Shown here piece by piece: positions 9,295-20,793 of a DNA stretch of 64,000 nt. Under the pieces are notes generated by a model. That model ran no database searches and was not told where the DNA came from. It saw only the letters and a list, made by a program, of their open reading frames with translations. Source of the DNA: Rebecca billardiae RCC1528 (lineage: Eukaryota; Haptophyta); contig OZ251223.1 of NCBI GenBank assembly GCA_965240325.2, positions 3,286,001 to 3,350,000 on the forward strand, given 5' to 3'. The translations under genes were made by a program, and so were the position numbers. Within the stretch, counting starts at the first letter, position 1, and every line of letters begins with the position of its first letter.

Positions 9295-10662
9295 ATGCTG
9301 CTGGTGCCCCCGGGCGCGGGGCCGCGGCCACCGGCGACGCTCGTGTCCGTGCCTTCCGAGAAGCACCTTCTCGAGCCCCCAGTGCCCCTCGTGTCTGCAG
9401 CCTCGCAGTCGCGGCTGCTCGCGCCGCCTGGACAGGAGCTGCACCAACGGCGAGGATCGACAAAGCCGGTGACCGAGCTCGCGCTGAGACCCCCCAAGCC
9501 CCGATCAGCGCAAACTCGCCGCCCACAGCAGCGCTCTTCTCTGGGTGGCCCGAAGTCGAGCGACCCATGGGAGCGCGAGAAAATCGCTCTGCTCCAGGTG
9601 CTCGGTCTCGAGGAGGCGGCTCTGCGCGACGAGCATCACACATCTGGCGTCGATGCTGCCGTTCTCGCGAGCGCTGCCGAGGATGCACGCGCGGACTTGG
9701 AGCAGGCATCCGCAGCGCATGGGAAGAAGGGCGCGGATAGCGATCGTCCAAGCGCATCGCCGAGTAAGCGCAAGGGCGCCGCCGCCGCCCCCGCCCCCGC
9801 CGCCCCCGCCGCCCCCGAGGCCTCCCGCGTCAGCTCGGAGCTGGTGGAGGCGACGAGCGCGCTTGCCACGGATGCGGCCACGCTGTCCAAGGCGAGCGTG
9901 GTCGCAGAGGAGAGGAGCACGCGCGCGCGGCGCGAGCGGCGAGGGCTGCGCAAGGCCCGCGCGAAGCTGGAGCTGGTGCTCAGTGCGGAGGCCATGACGC
10001 GCGAGTCGGCCAGGCTGCGCGTCGAGTACCAGGAGGAGCTCAAGAGCGCGCTGCTCGAGATGAGCCGCACGGGCGGCGCCGAGCGCACGGCGGGCGGATC
10101 CGACACGGCGGCGGCACAGGGCGCATACGCGCCGCGCACGGGGATGGGCTTGACGTCCGCCTCGCTGAATGCGTACACGCTCGCCGGCGCGCCGAACACC
10201 ACGCCTCGAGCACGCGGGCGAGCGCCCGTGTACAGGCAGTTTTGGGACTCGGCGGCGGTGCCGCTCTGCATCTCGCGCACAGGCTTGCAGGCGAGCTTTG
10301 TGCAGCGCCACAGGCCGCCGCGGCCGTGGCACGCGGGGGGCGCTTCGGAATCGCGGCCTCCGATGCCCCCGCCGCACATGACCGAAGGCGAAGCGCCCGG
10401 TTCGCGACGCAGCACTTCGGCATCGGCGGCCAGACTGCCGCCGCTCGACGGGCGGAATGGCCAGCGCGGTGCCGCGACCTTTGGGCACGAGCGTCCGTGG
10501 CGCTCGCCGACCAGAACACCTGGGGAATTCGGGAAGCCACCGGCGTTCCGTCCGCGGGTGGAGGCCATGCGTTCGGCCGTCACGTTTGCGACAGTGGACG
10601 TGCGCCGCTCGCCACCGCAGCATGCGACATCGCCGCCAGCTCACAGTGCTCGCGTGTCCTGA
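9295..10662 (+). CDS. Uncharacterised protein with central coiled coil
   Basis: 455 residues, ATG with G at -3. The first 90 residues are Pro/Ser-rich and disordered. Residues about 95-150 look helical (EREKIALLQVLGLEEAALRDEH). Residues 155-185 are a poly-Ala/Pro linker. Residues 185-260 form a charged, probable coiled coil (TRARRERRGLRKARAKLELV...ARLRVEYQEELKSALLEMSR). The remainder is disordered but contains short conserved-looking pieces (GMGLTSASLNAYT, PVYRQFWDS). I do not recognise the family. The helical rod plus disordered tails would suit a cytoskeletal, ciliary or chromosome-structural protein, which is a guess. It starts just outside the palindrome shared with SPO11. Confidence 0.6.
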   Translation: MLLVPPGAGPRPPATLVSVPSEKHLLEPPVPLVSAASQSRLLAPPGQELHQRRGSTKPVTELALRPPKPRSAQTRRPQQRSSLGGPKSSDPWEREKIALLQVLGLEEAALRDEHHTSGVDAAVLASAAEDARADLEQASAAHGKKGADSDRPSASPSKRKGAAAAPAPAAPAAPEASRVSSELVEATSALATDAATLSKASVVAEERSTRARRERRGLRKARAKLELVLSAEAMTRESARLRVEYQEELKSALLEMSRTGGAERTAGGSDTAAAQGAYAPRTGMGLTSASLNAYTLAGAPNTTPRARGRAPVYRQFWDSAAVPLCISRTGLQASFVQRHRPPRPWHAGGASESRPPMPPPHMTEGEAPGSRRSTSASAARLPPLDGRNGQRGAATFGHERPWRSPTRTPGEFGKPPAFRPRVEAMRSAVTFATVDVRRSPPQHATSPPAHSARVS

Positions 10663-11318
10663 CCTGAGCGCGGTGGTGATGCGCACTCTAAGACTCACTG
10701 ACCGACGGATGCCTTTAGTGTCGACCTGCCTCAGTCTCATGACTCATCGGGAGTCTCATCCCCGGAAGCGGGCTGGTCGACAGTCACGGTACCGTGCGCC
10801 CTGCGGCCCACGGCTGGACGGTCTGGCCGAGTAAGGTCCGTGGCTGAGACGGCTGCTCGGCCCGCGTCGGCTGGTCGCTGAGGCTTGTACCCGTGTCCCG
10901 TGAGACTCTCTCACAGTGGCCGCACTGTCAGTCAGTGTTACACAGCACGGGCCGGCCCGCGCCGCCCGTCCGAGAGTGCCGGAGCGCCGACCCGCTCACG
11001 CTGGCACCGCGCCGTGGCCCGTGCGACGGCTAATAAGTGAGTAACGCTGGACTAGCTACCCGCGCGGATGCAGCACATCCTCACAATGACGGCACACTCC
11101 GGGCGGCGGCGACGGGCGAGTAAGGCAGGCGAGATTGACGCCCGCCACGACTGTCACCGCCCATGAAGCCGTCTTGCTAGTCGATGTGTGAGCCCCTTCG
11201 GCTTCGATCAATCGATGGCCGACCGGCCTCGCTACTTCGCTAGTCGCTGCCGCGACTTCATTAATGATCATTCATTGCGCGCCTTCCCGAAGCGTTTTTT
11301 GTGAAGCAGTAGCTATCC
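10663..11318. other. Intergenic stretch, no supported gene
   Basis: No coding region recognised. It is rich in short GACTC/CAGTC-type words (for example 10690-10760 and 10895-10945), like several other spacers in this window. Confidence 0.5.
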
Positions 11319-12227
11319 ATGGCCTGGGCGGTACTGTCTCTCTTCGGGCTCGGTGTCCTGCAGCTAGCGCGTATCGCCCAAGGTGCTGGCGGAAGACCGC
11401 CTAACGATGGGTTCCGCTTCGATTGCTATCAGGCGTTGACGAGCGACCCCTCGATCACGGCGGGCCAGGCCGTGCGGAAGAACACAATGCTGAGCAAAGA
11501 GCGCCTCGCGAACGTGCACCAGCTGGTCGCACACGCGATTGCAGCAGGCATTGCCGGCGATTGGGTGGAGACCGGGGTCTGGCGCGGCGGCACAAGCCTC
11601 GTCGCCGCCCGTGTCATCCAGCGAAGCCGGCGCGTGAGCGAATGCCCGCAGCTCGAGCGCACGGTGTGGCTCTTTGATTCGTTCGAGGGACTCCCAAAGC
11701 CGCGCGTGGAGGACAGGGGCAGGTCCCGGGGAGGGCGTCCGATGGATCCGCCTGGTTCGTACTCCTTCTCGGGGGGCGTGGACACGGTGGCGAGTCTTTT
11801 CAGAGCGCAAGGTTTCGCCCCCGAGATCGTGCGCGACCGCGCGGCTCTCGAAGCACTGAGCGCTCGTTCTGAGCGTGAGGCAGCAGTGCTGCCGGACGCG
11901 ACTGGCGGACTTCCCGTGAGGCTTGTGCGTGGTTGGTTCAACGAGACGCTCGCCTTGGCCCCCGTCCGGAACATATCGATCCTCCGCCTCGATGGCGACA
12001 TGTACTCCTCGACCATGGACTCCCTGCACGCCTTCTACAAGCGCCTGGCAGCGCGCGGCTTCATGATTATCGATGACTACGGCTGGTGGATCCAGTGCAA
12101 GCGCGCAGTGGACGACTTCTTCATACACGAGCAGGGCTGGATGCCGGCGTTCGTCGCGGTCGACTTCACAGGCCGCTGGATGCAGAAGCCTCACTTACTC
12201 CAGATCAGTCCAGCTCCGTCTGTATAA
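11319..12227 (+). CDS. TylF/MycF-family SAM-dependent O-methyltransferase, membrane-anchored or secreted
   Basis: 302 residues. The N-terminus (MAWAVLSLFGLGVLQLARIA) is a signal peptide or anchor. The methyltransferase follows: WVETGVWRGGTS is the SAM-binding motif I, LFDSFEGLPKP is a TylF signature, and ILRLDGDMYSSTMDSL plus MIIDDYG contain the Asp residues that bind Mg2+ in MycF-type enzymes. Bacterial relatives methylate sugar hydroxyls of macrolides. Algal homologues are common and are presumed to act on sugars or glycans. The secretory N-terminus suggests an ER/Golgi substrate such as a glycan, which is inference. It appears to be a single exon. Confidence 0.85.
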   Translation: MAWAVLSLFGLGVLQLARIAQGAGGRPPNDGFRFDCYQALTSDPSITAGQAVRKNTMLSKERLANVHQLVAHAIAAGIAGDWVETGVWRGGTSLVAARVIQRSRRVSECPQLERTVWLFDSFEGLPKPRVEDRGRSRGGRPMDPPGSYSFSGGVDTVASLFRAQGFAPEIVRDRAALEALSARSEREAAVLPDATGGLPVRLVRGWFNETLALAPVRNISILRLDGDMYSSTMDSLHAFYKRLAARGFMIIDDYGWWIQCKRAVDDFFIHEQGWMPAFVAVDFTGRWMQKPHLLQISPAPSV

Positions 12228-13752
12228 CGAGCACTACTCATTCAATTCGGACTCGAGTCTCCTCACAAGCAGCCTACCGCCCCGTCATGGCTGCGGTATG
12301 GCTGGTATTGCTTTGAGACGGAGGCACTGCAGCAGTGATTGCAGGCAGGTCCCTCCACGGCTGTGCACCCGGCTCGGCGTCCTTCGGACGCCGGCGGCGG
12401 CCGAGCGCGCGGACCCGGCGCGTCGGGCGCCGTCAACCCGGACGCTGCCGGCCGCCCGACTAGCTTAGTTAGTGGCCTAAGCCGCGGCGGCGCGGGCGCG
12501 GCGGCCGGGCAGCCGCTCCGCTATTATAGGCTTGTACCCGCCCGATATTATTATAAAGTACGGCCCGTTTAGGCCGCCGTCACTCGTCAGGTGGGCCGCG
12601 GCGCGACCGGCACGGGCCCGGCGGCGCGCGGATTCCCGCGGAAGCGCCAAGCCGGTGACTTCAAGCAGTAGCTCATCCGGGTTACTATAAAGACGACTAC
12701 TGTGAGTCTCAACGAGTCAACGACAACAAATAGATAAACTGTACGAGCACTATGATGAGATATGTCATATGAGTGGTGCCCACAGAATCTCAATCTGAGA
12801 GTTACCGCCCCGGGATCGGTAGCTTCAGTACTCTGTGAGTGACATCAGTGTGAGTGCATGACTCACACAGATGAGTCACGGTCCGCTACCAGTACCGGTC
12901 GATACCGTATTACCGTCTAAGTACTACTCACTGACAGTTGGCCAAAATATTGTGAATCAGTGGCAGTAGCAGTACTGTCGAGTAAAGAGAGGCAGTCAGC
13001 TAGACGCTAGTTAGTAAGTTTAATTATCAATAGGCGAGCCCGCCATGCGCGGCGCTCGGCACGGGTGCGACGGCGCGGCAGTCAGCCCGCCGGCGGCGGA
13101 CGACGTAGTAGCCGCCCGGGTCCGCGTAGCCGCAAGCACTAAGCAACGGTCCGTAGTGCCAGACTCTTTGAAGAAGTGTCAGAAGTGACTGACTCACCGG
13201 CGGCGCACTGATGACTGAACAGCGCCGCGTGAAGAGCGTGATTCTTGACTCTGACAGACGATGACACCATTGACAAGAAATTGATCGCGCCTAAGAAAGA
13301 AGAGTCCGAATTGCTTTTATAATAATTGCTACATACGTGTCGCCCTTCGGAGCCGAGCCTGTTCCGGAGGACACCGTCACCGGGGTCTGGGCGACGACTC
13401 GACGTAAGGTCGGCACGCAGACGGTCAGTTTATCGTCAGTACTGAGTCGTGGCAGTGAGGCTGAATGGGGTAAGACGTGCTGCCAGGGATAAGGGTCGTC
13501 GTTCGGCCAGACGGCCAGTCTTGAGGCTCCGACTTCCGAGTTCCGTTGAGCAACTGGGCCCGCCTGCGGGGGCGCCCTTGATCAACAGTGAGGGGCAGAG
13601 CCAGAGTGGGCGTCGCTGGTCCGGGCCTGTGTCGGTCCGGGGGTCCCCGTCCGGGCCGGGGCATGCTCAACGGCGCTTCTCACCTGCGCAGTCGCTTGCG
13701 CTCGCAGCCCTCGCGCGAGCTGAAGCCGGTGGCGGCGTACGCGCAGCCCGCC
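12228..13752. other. Long intergenic region, no supported gene
   Basis: I find no gene in about 1.5 kb. Composition alternates between GC-rich blocks (12350-12520, 13040-13130) and AT-richer blocks (12660-13030). Short direct and inverted GACTC/TGACTCA words recur. The last 100 bp before the topoisomerase start may be its 5' untranslated region; an in-frame ATG at 13663 could extend that protein by 30 residues. Confidence 0.5.
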
Positions 13753-16577
13753 ATGCCGGGCGTGGTGGAGGACGACGACTCGGACGAGGATGTGCCTCTG
13801 AGCAAGCGCATCGCGCTCGCAAAGGGCCCGGGAGCGGACGGGGTCTCGCGACCTGCTGCTGCAGCTGCGCCTGCGGCGGCGAAGCCATCATCGTCGACGA
13901 CTGCGCCGCCAGCGCCTGTGAGCAGGCCTGCGAATGGCGATGAGCCGAGGGAAGGCGGCACGTCGAGCGGCAAACTGGGAGCCGAGACGACCGCTGGCTC
14001 GGGAGCGGCCAAGCCGGGTGCGCACGCGGCGAGTGATCACGCCCCCGGCAATGGCGCAGCAGGCACGCAGCCTGCGGAGGAGCGGCAGAAGCCGCCGGCG
14101 CCGGCACCGAAGCCGGCTGCGACTGGATCGGCGGCGAGCGCGCCGCCGAAGCGCCCGCGTGTCGTGGACGACGACGACGATGACGACGACGAGCGGGGCG
14201 GCGGCTCCGGAGCTGCGCAGCTGCCTGCGGCCAAGCAGGCCAAGCCTGCCGACGCGGGCGCCAGCGCAGGGGGAGCGAGCGGCAGCGCACAGCCCGGCGG
14301 TGCAGCGGCGTGCAAGCCGAGCGCCGTCGGCAGCTCCGCGCCCGCCGCGGGGGGCAAGCCGCTGTCGCTGCCCAAGCCCAACCCCAAGGGCGAGCCGGCG
14401 CCCAAGCCGGCGGGCAGCAAGCCGCTCGCGCTGCCAAAGCCCAACCCGGCAAAGCCGGCCGCGCCGGCCGTGCCGAGCGGCGGCGGCAGCGGCAGCAAAC
14501 CTGCGGGCGCGGCGGTGAAGCCCCCTGCGCCCAAGCCCGCCGTGCCCAAGCCTGCCGCGTCGCCGGCCAAGCCCGCCGCGCCCAAGCCCGCCGCGCCCAA
14601 GCCCGCCGCGCCCAAGCCCTCCGCGCCGCCGGCCAAGCCCGCGCCCAAGCCCGCGGCCGCTGCGTCCAAGCCCAGGCCCAAAGTGGTGGACGACGACGAC
14701 GACGACGACAACGACTCGAGCGGCTCGGAGACGTCGGGCTCGGAGGAGAGCAGCGACGAGGAGAGCAGCGACGAGTCGGACGAGCCCATCCAGAAGAAGG
14801 TGGACGCGAAGCGCTCGACCGTCGCCAAGCCCAAGCCGCCGGCCGCGGCCGCCAAGCCGAAGGGCTCAGGCGGCGCCGCGCCGAAGCGCAAGGCTGCCTC
14901 CCCGGCCAAGAGCGCGCCGCGCAGCCGCAAGAAGCCCAAGGAGGAGGAGGGCGAGGCGGAGAACCTGATCGACGGCGACGAGCCGTACGCGCTACGCGCC
15001 GCGCCCCTGGCCCCAGCGCGCGGGCGCTCGCGGCGGGCTCGAGCGCGCGGGCAGGAGCGCGCAGCGGGCGCGCGGGCGGCAGTGCGGGAGGGCGCGCGCG
15101 CGCGCGCCGGCTGCTGGGGAGCGTCCACCGATCCCCACACATTAGTCAGGATCCCAGCCCACGCGCATCTCCGAGCGTGCTTGGAGCGCTGCGCGCTTCA
15201 ATGGCTGCCGACCCGTTGCGTGAGTGGGACAGCGTACCCGCCAACAGGCATGCCACTCGTTCTGAGGGCGGCCGACCGGCGGCTCCGGGGGCGCTGAGTT
15301 GGCGGCGGCCCCTTGCGCACCGCGCGAGGGCCGAGGGCCGCCGCCTTAGACTGCACCCGCACAGCACCGCGCGGGCGGGGTGGTTGGGTGGGAGGGGGTG
15401 CTTCGTGGCGGCGTGGCGCGCGCGCCCAACCACCCGCGCCCGCGCTCTCCAGCTCACCCGCCCTCGGCCGTGCGCGCGCGCGCCGCGGCCGTCCGCGCTC
15501 TGCGCCGCGCGCCCGCGCCGCCGCTCCGTGCGCGCAGCTGGTTCCAGGACAAGGACGACGTGCACTGGAAGAAGGGCGCGGTGAAGTGGCGCTCGCTCGA
15601 GCACGCCGGCGTGCTCTTCCCGCCGGCGTACGTCCCGCACGGTGTGCCGCTCGTGTACAACGGCCACGAGGTCAAGCTCAACGTCGAGCAGGAGGAGGCG
15701 TGCACGTTCTACGCCGCGATGAAGGACACCGACTATGGGCTCGACCCAAAGTTCCAGGAGAACTTCTTCGAGGACTGGCGCAAGCTGCTGGTGAAGACGG
15801 AGGCGGGGAAGGGCGTGAAGGACTTCGCGAAGTGCGACTTCACGCGCATCGCCGCGCACGTCAAGGCGGAGGACGCCAAGAAGAAGGAGCGCTCGCGCGA
15901 GGAGAAGCTGGCAGACAAGGAGGCCAAGCAGGCGCAGGAGGGGCCGTTCAACTACGCCACCATCGACGGGCGCAAGGAGAAGGTGGGCAACTTCCGCGTC
16001 GAGCCGCCCGGGCTGTTCCGCGGGCGCGGGGACCACCCGAAGCGCGGGCGGATGAAGCGGCGGATCATGCCCGAGGACATCACCATCAACGTCGCGGCGG
16101 ACGCGCCCGTCCCGCCCGTGCCCGACATGGAGGACGGCAAGAAGCACAGGTGGGGCGCCGTCGTGCACGACAACAAGGTCACGTGGCTCGCCAAGTGGAA
16201 GGACTCGGTGTGCGGCCAGGACAAGTGCGTGTGGCTCGCGGCGAACTCGTCGTGGAAGGGGATGTCGGACATGGCCAAGTACAACAAGGCGCGGCAGCTC
16301 AAGCTTCACATCGAGCGCGTGCGCAAGGACTACATGCGCGGCATGAAGGACTCGGCGCGCAAGATGCAGCAGCGCTCGGTCGCCGTCTATCTGATCGACC
16401 AGCTCGCGCTGCGCGTGGGCAACGAGAAGAACACCGAGGAGGAGGCGGACACGGTGGGGTGCTGCTCGCTGCGCGTGGAGCACGTGCGCCTGCACGACCA
16501 GTCGCAGCTCGAGCTGCACTTCCTCGGCAAGGACTCGATCGAGTTCCACAACACCGTCACCATCATCCCCGAGGTGA

Positions 16578-16612
<35 letters not shown>

Positions 16613-17260
16613 TGCGGCCGCGCGCGCACGCGCCGCGCCGCGCGCGCCCCGCGCGCCGCGCGCGCTGCGGGCCATCCGCTGGCGGCTGGCGGCTGGCGCT
16701 GCGCTCACCGAGCGCGTGCGCACGCGCCGCGCGCGGCCCCGCCCCGCCGCCGCCGCGCGCACGCGCCGCCGCGCAGGCGCACGCGCTGATCGGCGCCTTC
16801 CTCAAGAAGAAGGGGCCGGAGGACGACCTGTTTGAGCAGATCAAGCCGCAGGACCTGAACGACTACTTCCACGGCATCATGGACGGGCTGACCGCCAAGG
16901 CGCGCGCGGCCACGCGCGCGCGCGCAGAGCAGCGGCGAGGGGCGGCCGCGCGCGCGCACGGCCGCAGCGCAGCCGCGCCCAGCCGGCGCGCGCGCAAGCG
17001 CCTCACGGAGCGCGCTCCCGCCGCCGCGCGCGCGTGACGCGCCGCGCGCGGGGCCGCAGGTGTTCCGCACTTACAACGCGTCGATCACGCTCGAGCGGCT
17101 GCTCTCGCAGACCTCCGAGCGCGTCTCGGCGCAGCAGATCGCGAAGGAGGGGCGCGAGACCGCGCTGTGCAACTTCTACGCAGTCGCCAACAAGGAGGTG
17201 GCGGAGCTGTGCAACCACCAGCGCGCGGCGCCCAAAAACTTTGACGAGCAGGTGCGTGTG

Positions 17261-17296
<36 letters not shown>

Positions 17297-17780
17297 TGTG
17301 TGCGTGCGTGCGTGCGTGCGTGCGTGCGTGTGTGCGTGCGTGCGTGCGTGCGCGCGAGGGTGGAGGTTCGGACTGGGCGCGAGCCGCGCGCCGTTCGCGC
17401 GCCGCTCCCGCCGGCTGCTGCCCGCCGCCGCCTGACCCTCGCCCGCCGCGCGCCGCCCTCCGCCCGCCGCCGGGCAGATGGCGCGCATCGACGAGAGAAT
17501 AGACAAGGTGCGCGCCGAGCTCAAGGAGGCCAAGAAGGGCGGCAGCTCCGCGCGCGCGGAGCAGAAGTCGCGGCAGCTCGAGAAGATGGAGGCGGACAAG
17601 CGCACCAAGATCGAGCTCAAGAACGTCGCGCTCGGCACCTCGCGCATCAACTATAACGACCCGCGCATCACGGTGGCGTGGTGCAAGGCGCACGACGTGC
17701 CGATCACAAAGCCGTTCAACAAGTCGCTGCTCGGCAAGTTCACGTGGGCGATGAGCAGCGCGCCTGACTGGAGATTCTAG
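13753..17780 (+). CDS. TOP1: DNA topoisomerase I (type IB), five exons
   Basis: Exons: 13753-14984, 15538-16573, 16777-16899, 17060-17251, 17478-17780 (961 residues). Exon 1 encodes the disordered N-terminus: [11 protein letters not shown] near the start, Lys/Pro/Ala repeats and acidic blocks. Exon 2 starts the conserved core ([13 protein letters not shown]). Catalytic residues of type IB enzymes are all present: Arg in [10 protein letters not shown], Lys in LGKDSIEF, Arg in VFRTYNAS, His in CNHQRA, and the DNA-linking Tyr in [15 protein letters not shown] linker coiled coil ([18 protein letters not shown]) begins exon 5. Introns 1, 2 and 4 are GT-AG. Intron 3 starts GC after AAG, forced by the conserved [13 protein letters not shown] junction. 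The enzyme relaxes supercoils in the nucleus. Confidence 0.93.
17252..17351. repeat. (TGCG)n array inside topoisomerase I intron 4
   Basis: About 100 bp of TGCG/TGTG tetranucleotide repeat directly after the donor splice site of the fourth intron. It alternates purine and pyrimidine, so Z-DNA formation is possible. Confidence 0.9.
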
Positions 17781-19507
17781 CTAGTGGCGGCCTCAGCCGA
17801 CGGGCGGGCATCGCCGCCAGCTGCGTGCCCGGCGCAACCCGCGTGATGCTGCTCTCAGAGGCGCACCCCTCTGCGGTTGCGAGCAGCATCGCAAGCGAGC
17901 TGCAAGGCCATTGTCGAATGTGCCCGAGCCCCGACGGCTCGGACCGGTGCAGGTGGCCCGAACGAATCATTTCCTGCTCTGCGCAGCCTGTGGCTGTCGT
18001 CAGTGCGGACTGCCTGCTTCTGCGAGTCCGGCGCATTGCTCCGTACTGGTAGTCTTATTAAGTCGGTAGTCGGACAATGGCGGGACATCAGTGGATCGAT
18101 GACGATGGTCGATGCGATGCTCGTCAGTAGTCGCCTGCTCACGGCTGCTGGCGGCTGGCTTCGGTTGACCGCCCTGCCAGTGCCAGAGGCAGAGACGGGC
18201 ACTGTGAGCTCCTTCATGAATAAGTCATCGGCTCGTGTCTCGTGCCAATAAAACTGCACGCCTACAGTGTCACGGCACAGGCGGAGGACTACCTCAATGG
18301 ATGCCTATAGAGGCTGCTAGATGATGACTCGACGACTTCACTTTCAGCCGCCCAGCGAGCGACGATATTGGGCCAACAAGCACTTCCTCTATTAAGACTC
18401 TATAGTTCAGACTCTATTTTTACTATCTATTTACCCATTTCAGACTCTGGACAGAACACGGTCCAGGAGCGATCCGGATGCACCCGTAGCTATTGGAAAT
18501 ACGTCACCGGAATGGGTAAATATCTATGAAAAATAGACGCAAGTAGTCACACACTGAGTTTCACACCCTGGGCACTTATTGGCCATCAGCATCCATAGTC
18601 TTAACCCTACTTGGAGCCCTGTGGGACACTTCGCGGGCGTTCATTCGGCCGCAGGAATCATGCGAAGATCATTTTCGGTAGCTACGCCCGGTTTCTATGA
18701 CTACCGGATTGGCAGGGGTCAACCGGAGCCAGAGCCTGCTGTCCTTGCCCATGCTCGCGCCCAGTTCATGCACGCCCTGCGACCGATAGGCGATACTAGC
18801 CGATAGTATGATCATTGAATGATTGATACGCCTGATGATGCGCCTCGTGACGCCGGCGCACGCGTCACGGCGGACGACCGAGGAGGGCGCGCGGGCTGGC
18901 CATCTTGGCGGTGGGCTGTACGGGAATGCCCGCGGCGCACGCGCAAAGCGCGTATTCAAACGCTCCCAGACGGGAAATCGACTCGCCGCATCGACTCCAA
19001 ACCGGACGCCGCGCTCGGCGAGGGCTTTCGGGCGTGTGGTTCACAAACATGCCTCTGGGCGGAACTCGCCAGTCTGAACGCGTGCCGCCGCCACCGCGGC
19101 TCCGAGCTTGCCGGGAGATCATAGCGATTTGGCGCGAGACCACAGCAAACGCCGTCTGCCGCCCTCGCGCGCTGACTCGCACGCTCACTCGCGCTCGGCG
19201 CGGCCAGTGGCGCCGATGACGGGCCGTCGCAAGCAACCGCGCACGTCAACGTGTGATCAGTGATGCGCCACGGGCCCGGGCCGCCGGAGCCCCGCCACGC
19301 GGGCTCCGCGCTCCCGCCGCAGTCTGAGTCACAGTGAGTGACACGGGCCGCCGGCGCCGGACTGCCCGCGACGCCCTGTTCGGCTGGAGCGCACGGCTCA
19401 GCCACATTCGGCCGCCCAGGATCACTTAGTATGTGTGACTACAGTATTGGAAATGAGATTTATCGTCAGCCGGTGTGCCGGTGCGGGACTCGACTTGCCC
19501 GACAGCT
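17781..19507. other. Long intergenic region with one foldback element
   Basis: No gene recognised in about 1.7 kb. Several short ORFs exist on both strands without family resemblance. A MITE-like inverted-repeat element lies at 18406-18536. The rest is moderate-GC spacer. Confidence 0.5.
18406..18536. mobile_element. MITE-like foldback element, copy 1
   Basis: An approximately 26-bp imperfect inverted repeat (22 of 26 paired) frames the element: CTATTTTTACTATCTATT on the left from 18414 and its counterpart ending AAAAATAG at 18536. The left flank TTCAGACT CTATTTTTACTAT is shared almost exactly with the element at 39217-39360, and both have a TACCC motif at the inner end of the stem. It is non-coding. 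Two copies with the same ends but different middles fit a non-autonomous DNA transposon family. Confidence 0.7.
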
Positions 19508-20041
19508 TCAGCTAGCAGTAGGATCGGTAGGCGGGCAATACCGATGGTGCAAGTCCGCAAGCACCCGTGTTGGACCTTCCGTGGCCTCGATGCACTTCTG
19601 CAGCTGCCCCCGGGCCTGATAGGCGCATGCGCCGCCACAGAACTCCTCGATCGTTCGAAGGGCCTCGCGTCGGACCGACTCGTCGGCAGACGCGGCATGC
19701 CGGACGAGGTGCTCCATGCCGCCCTCGACCAGGAAGTCGGAGCATGCCGGAAGCGAGCGCGAGCACCCACGCGCGCGACTGCATCCAGCACGTTGCAAGA
19801 AGGGCTCGGTGGTGTTCAGCAGGATGAGCACATTCTTCGTGCTCGCCGTGTCGACAACCGTGCTGTACATGTACCCCAGCCCGGCCACCGAGACGAGTAA
19901 CGCTCCCTTCGCCACGTTTCCAAATACCTGTGGAAGGCCCGGGTCTTCGCCCGCCCCACCGCCTGTGCGCGTGTGCAGTGCCTCCTGCTTGAGCGTGCGA
20001 GATGCGAGCCGAATTGCTTGGAGTGTTCGCATTGCCGCCAT
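19508..20041 (-). CDS. Small protein with ARM-like helices, uncharacterised
   Basis: 177 residues from the ATG at 20041 (A at -3, G at +4); in-frame ATG at 20047 is an alternative. The N-terminus (MAAMRTLQAIRLASRTLKQE) is basic and amphipathic, like a mitochondrial presequence. A hydrophobic stretch (GALLVSVAGLGYMYSTVV) could be a membrane segment. The C-terminal half (EGGMEHLVRHAASADESVRREALRTIEEFC) has the helix pattern of one or two armadillo/HEAT repeats. No specific family is recognised. A mitochondrial role is inference from the N-terminus only. Confidence 0.55.
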   Translation of the reverse strand: MAAMRTLQAIRLASRTLKQEALHTRTGGGAGEDPGLPQVFGNVAKGALLVSVAGLGYMYSTVVDTASTKNVLILLNTTEPFLQRAGCSRARGCSRSLPACSDFLVEGGMEHLVRHAASADESVRREALRTIEEFCGGACAYQARGQLQKCIEATEGPTRVLADLHHRYCPPTDPTAS

Positions 20042-20440
20042 GATCATCGGTGTTCCCACGGTCACCGATGTGGGGGCCCGCCCCGCCCCGCCCGCGCGGC
20101 GACAGTTAGCCGCGGATTTCAGATTCGCGGAACGGCCGGGCTGCAGGCGGGACGTCGCCCGTGGACGTCGCTCCGTCCGGGCGTCACGCCGTCGCGGACG
20201 TCAGACCGTGAGGATAAGCAGTGTCAGCTAGATCAGATGGAGAGTAGATAGAGAGTGATGCCGAGTTACAATCGGCCTGAGTCCGCGGCGCCCGCCCGCT
20301 TCAACGCACCAACAACGCTGCCAGTCATCACGGTGAGTGTCCTGGCCACTGGCCTCAGATTAGTATTACCTGGGCAGCCGGCGTGACGTAAGCTGATGTA
20401 GCTGTTAGTTTAATAGTTAGCTAGCAGTAAAATCAGCAAG
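20042..20440. other. Short intergenic stretch
   Basis: No gene seen. It lies between the start of the ARM-like gene and the duplicated kinase 3' end. It includes a GC-rich part (20070-20170) followed by AT-richer DNA. Confidence 0.4.
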
Positions 20441-20675
20441 TCCCGAGATTTTAATAATCAGCACTACGGTGACAGTGCGTGGCTATACTAGTTTTACTCG
20501 CTAGTCGCTGCTGAAAGCATCAGTGCCGCGGCCTACTGTACTTATATTGGCTTAGTAGACTTCTGCTTAATTGATGCTGATGCTTTTGCTGCCTTTCAGC
20601 AGTGCTTCAAGCTCTGCTGTGAGCGAGGGGAGATCCTCCTCCGGCTCCTGTCGCAGCATGGCGGGCGGCTCAGAG
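20441..20675 (-). pseudogene. Partial, degenerate copy of the kinase gene 3' end
   Basis: This segment is a direct repeat of 20676-20882, which contains the last coding codons and 3' flank of the kinase gene. Shared blocks include the CTCGCTGCTGAAAGCATCAG flank and a roughly 54-bp coding block (20619-20673, about 18 codons) that appears identical to its counterpart near 20831-20885. The copy has insertions around 20540-20600 and lacks a continuous frame to the stop, so it is a non-functional fragment made by tandem duplication. Confidence 0.8.
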
Positions 20676-20793
20676 TCCCGAGATTATTTTAATAATCATA
20701 GCGCACTATATGCGGTGACAGTGCGCGTCGCGTTAATAGCTATGATACTAGTTTTACTCGCTGCTGAAAGCATCAGCCATCAGTGCCCGCGGC

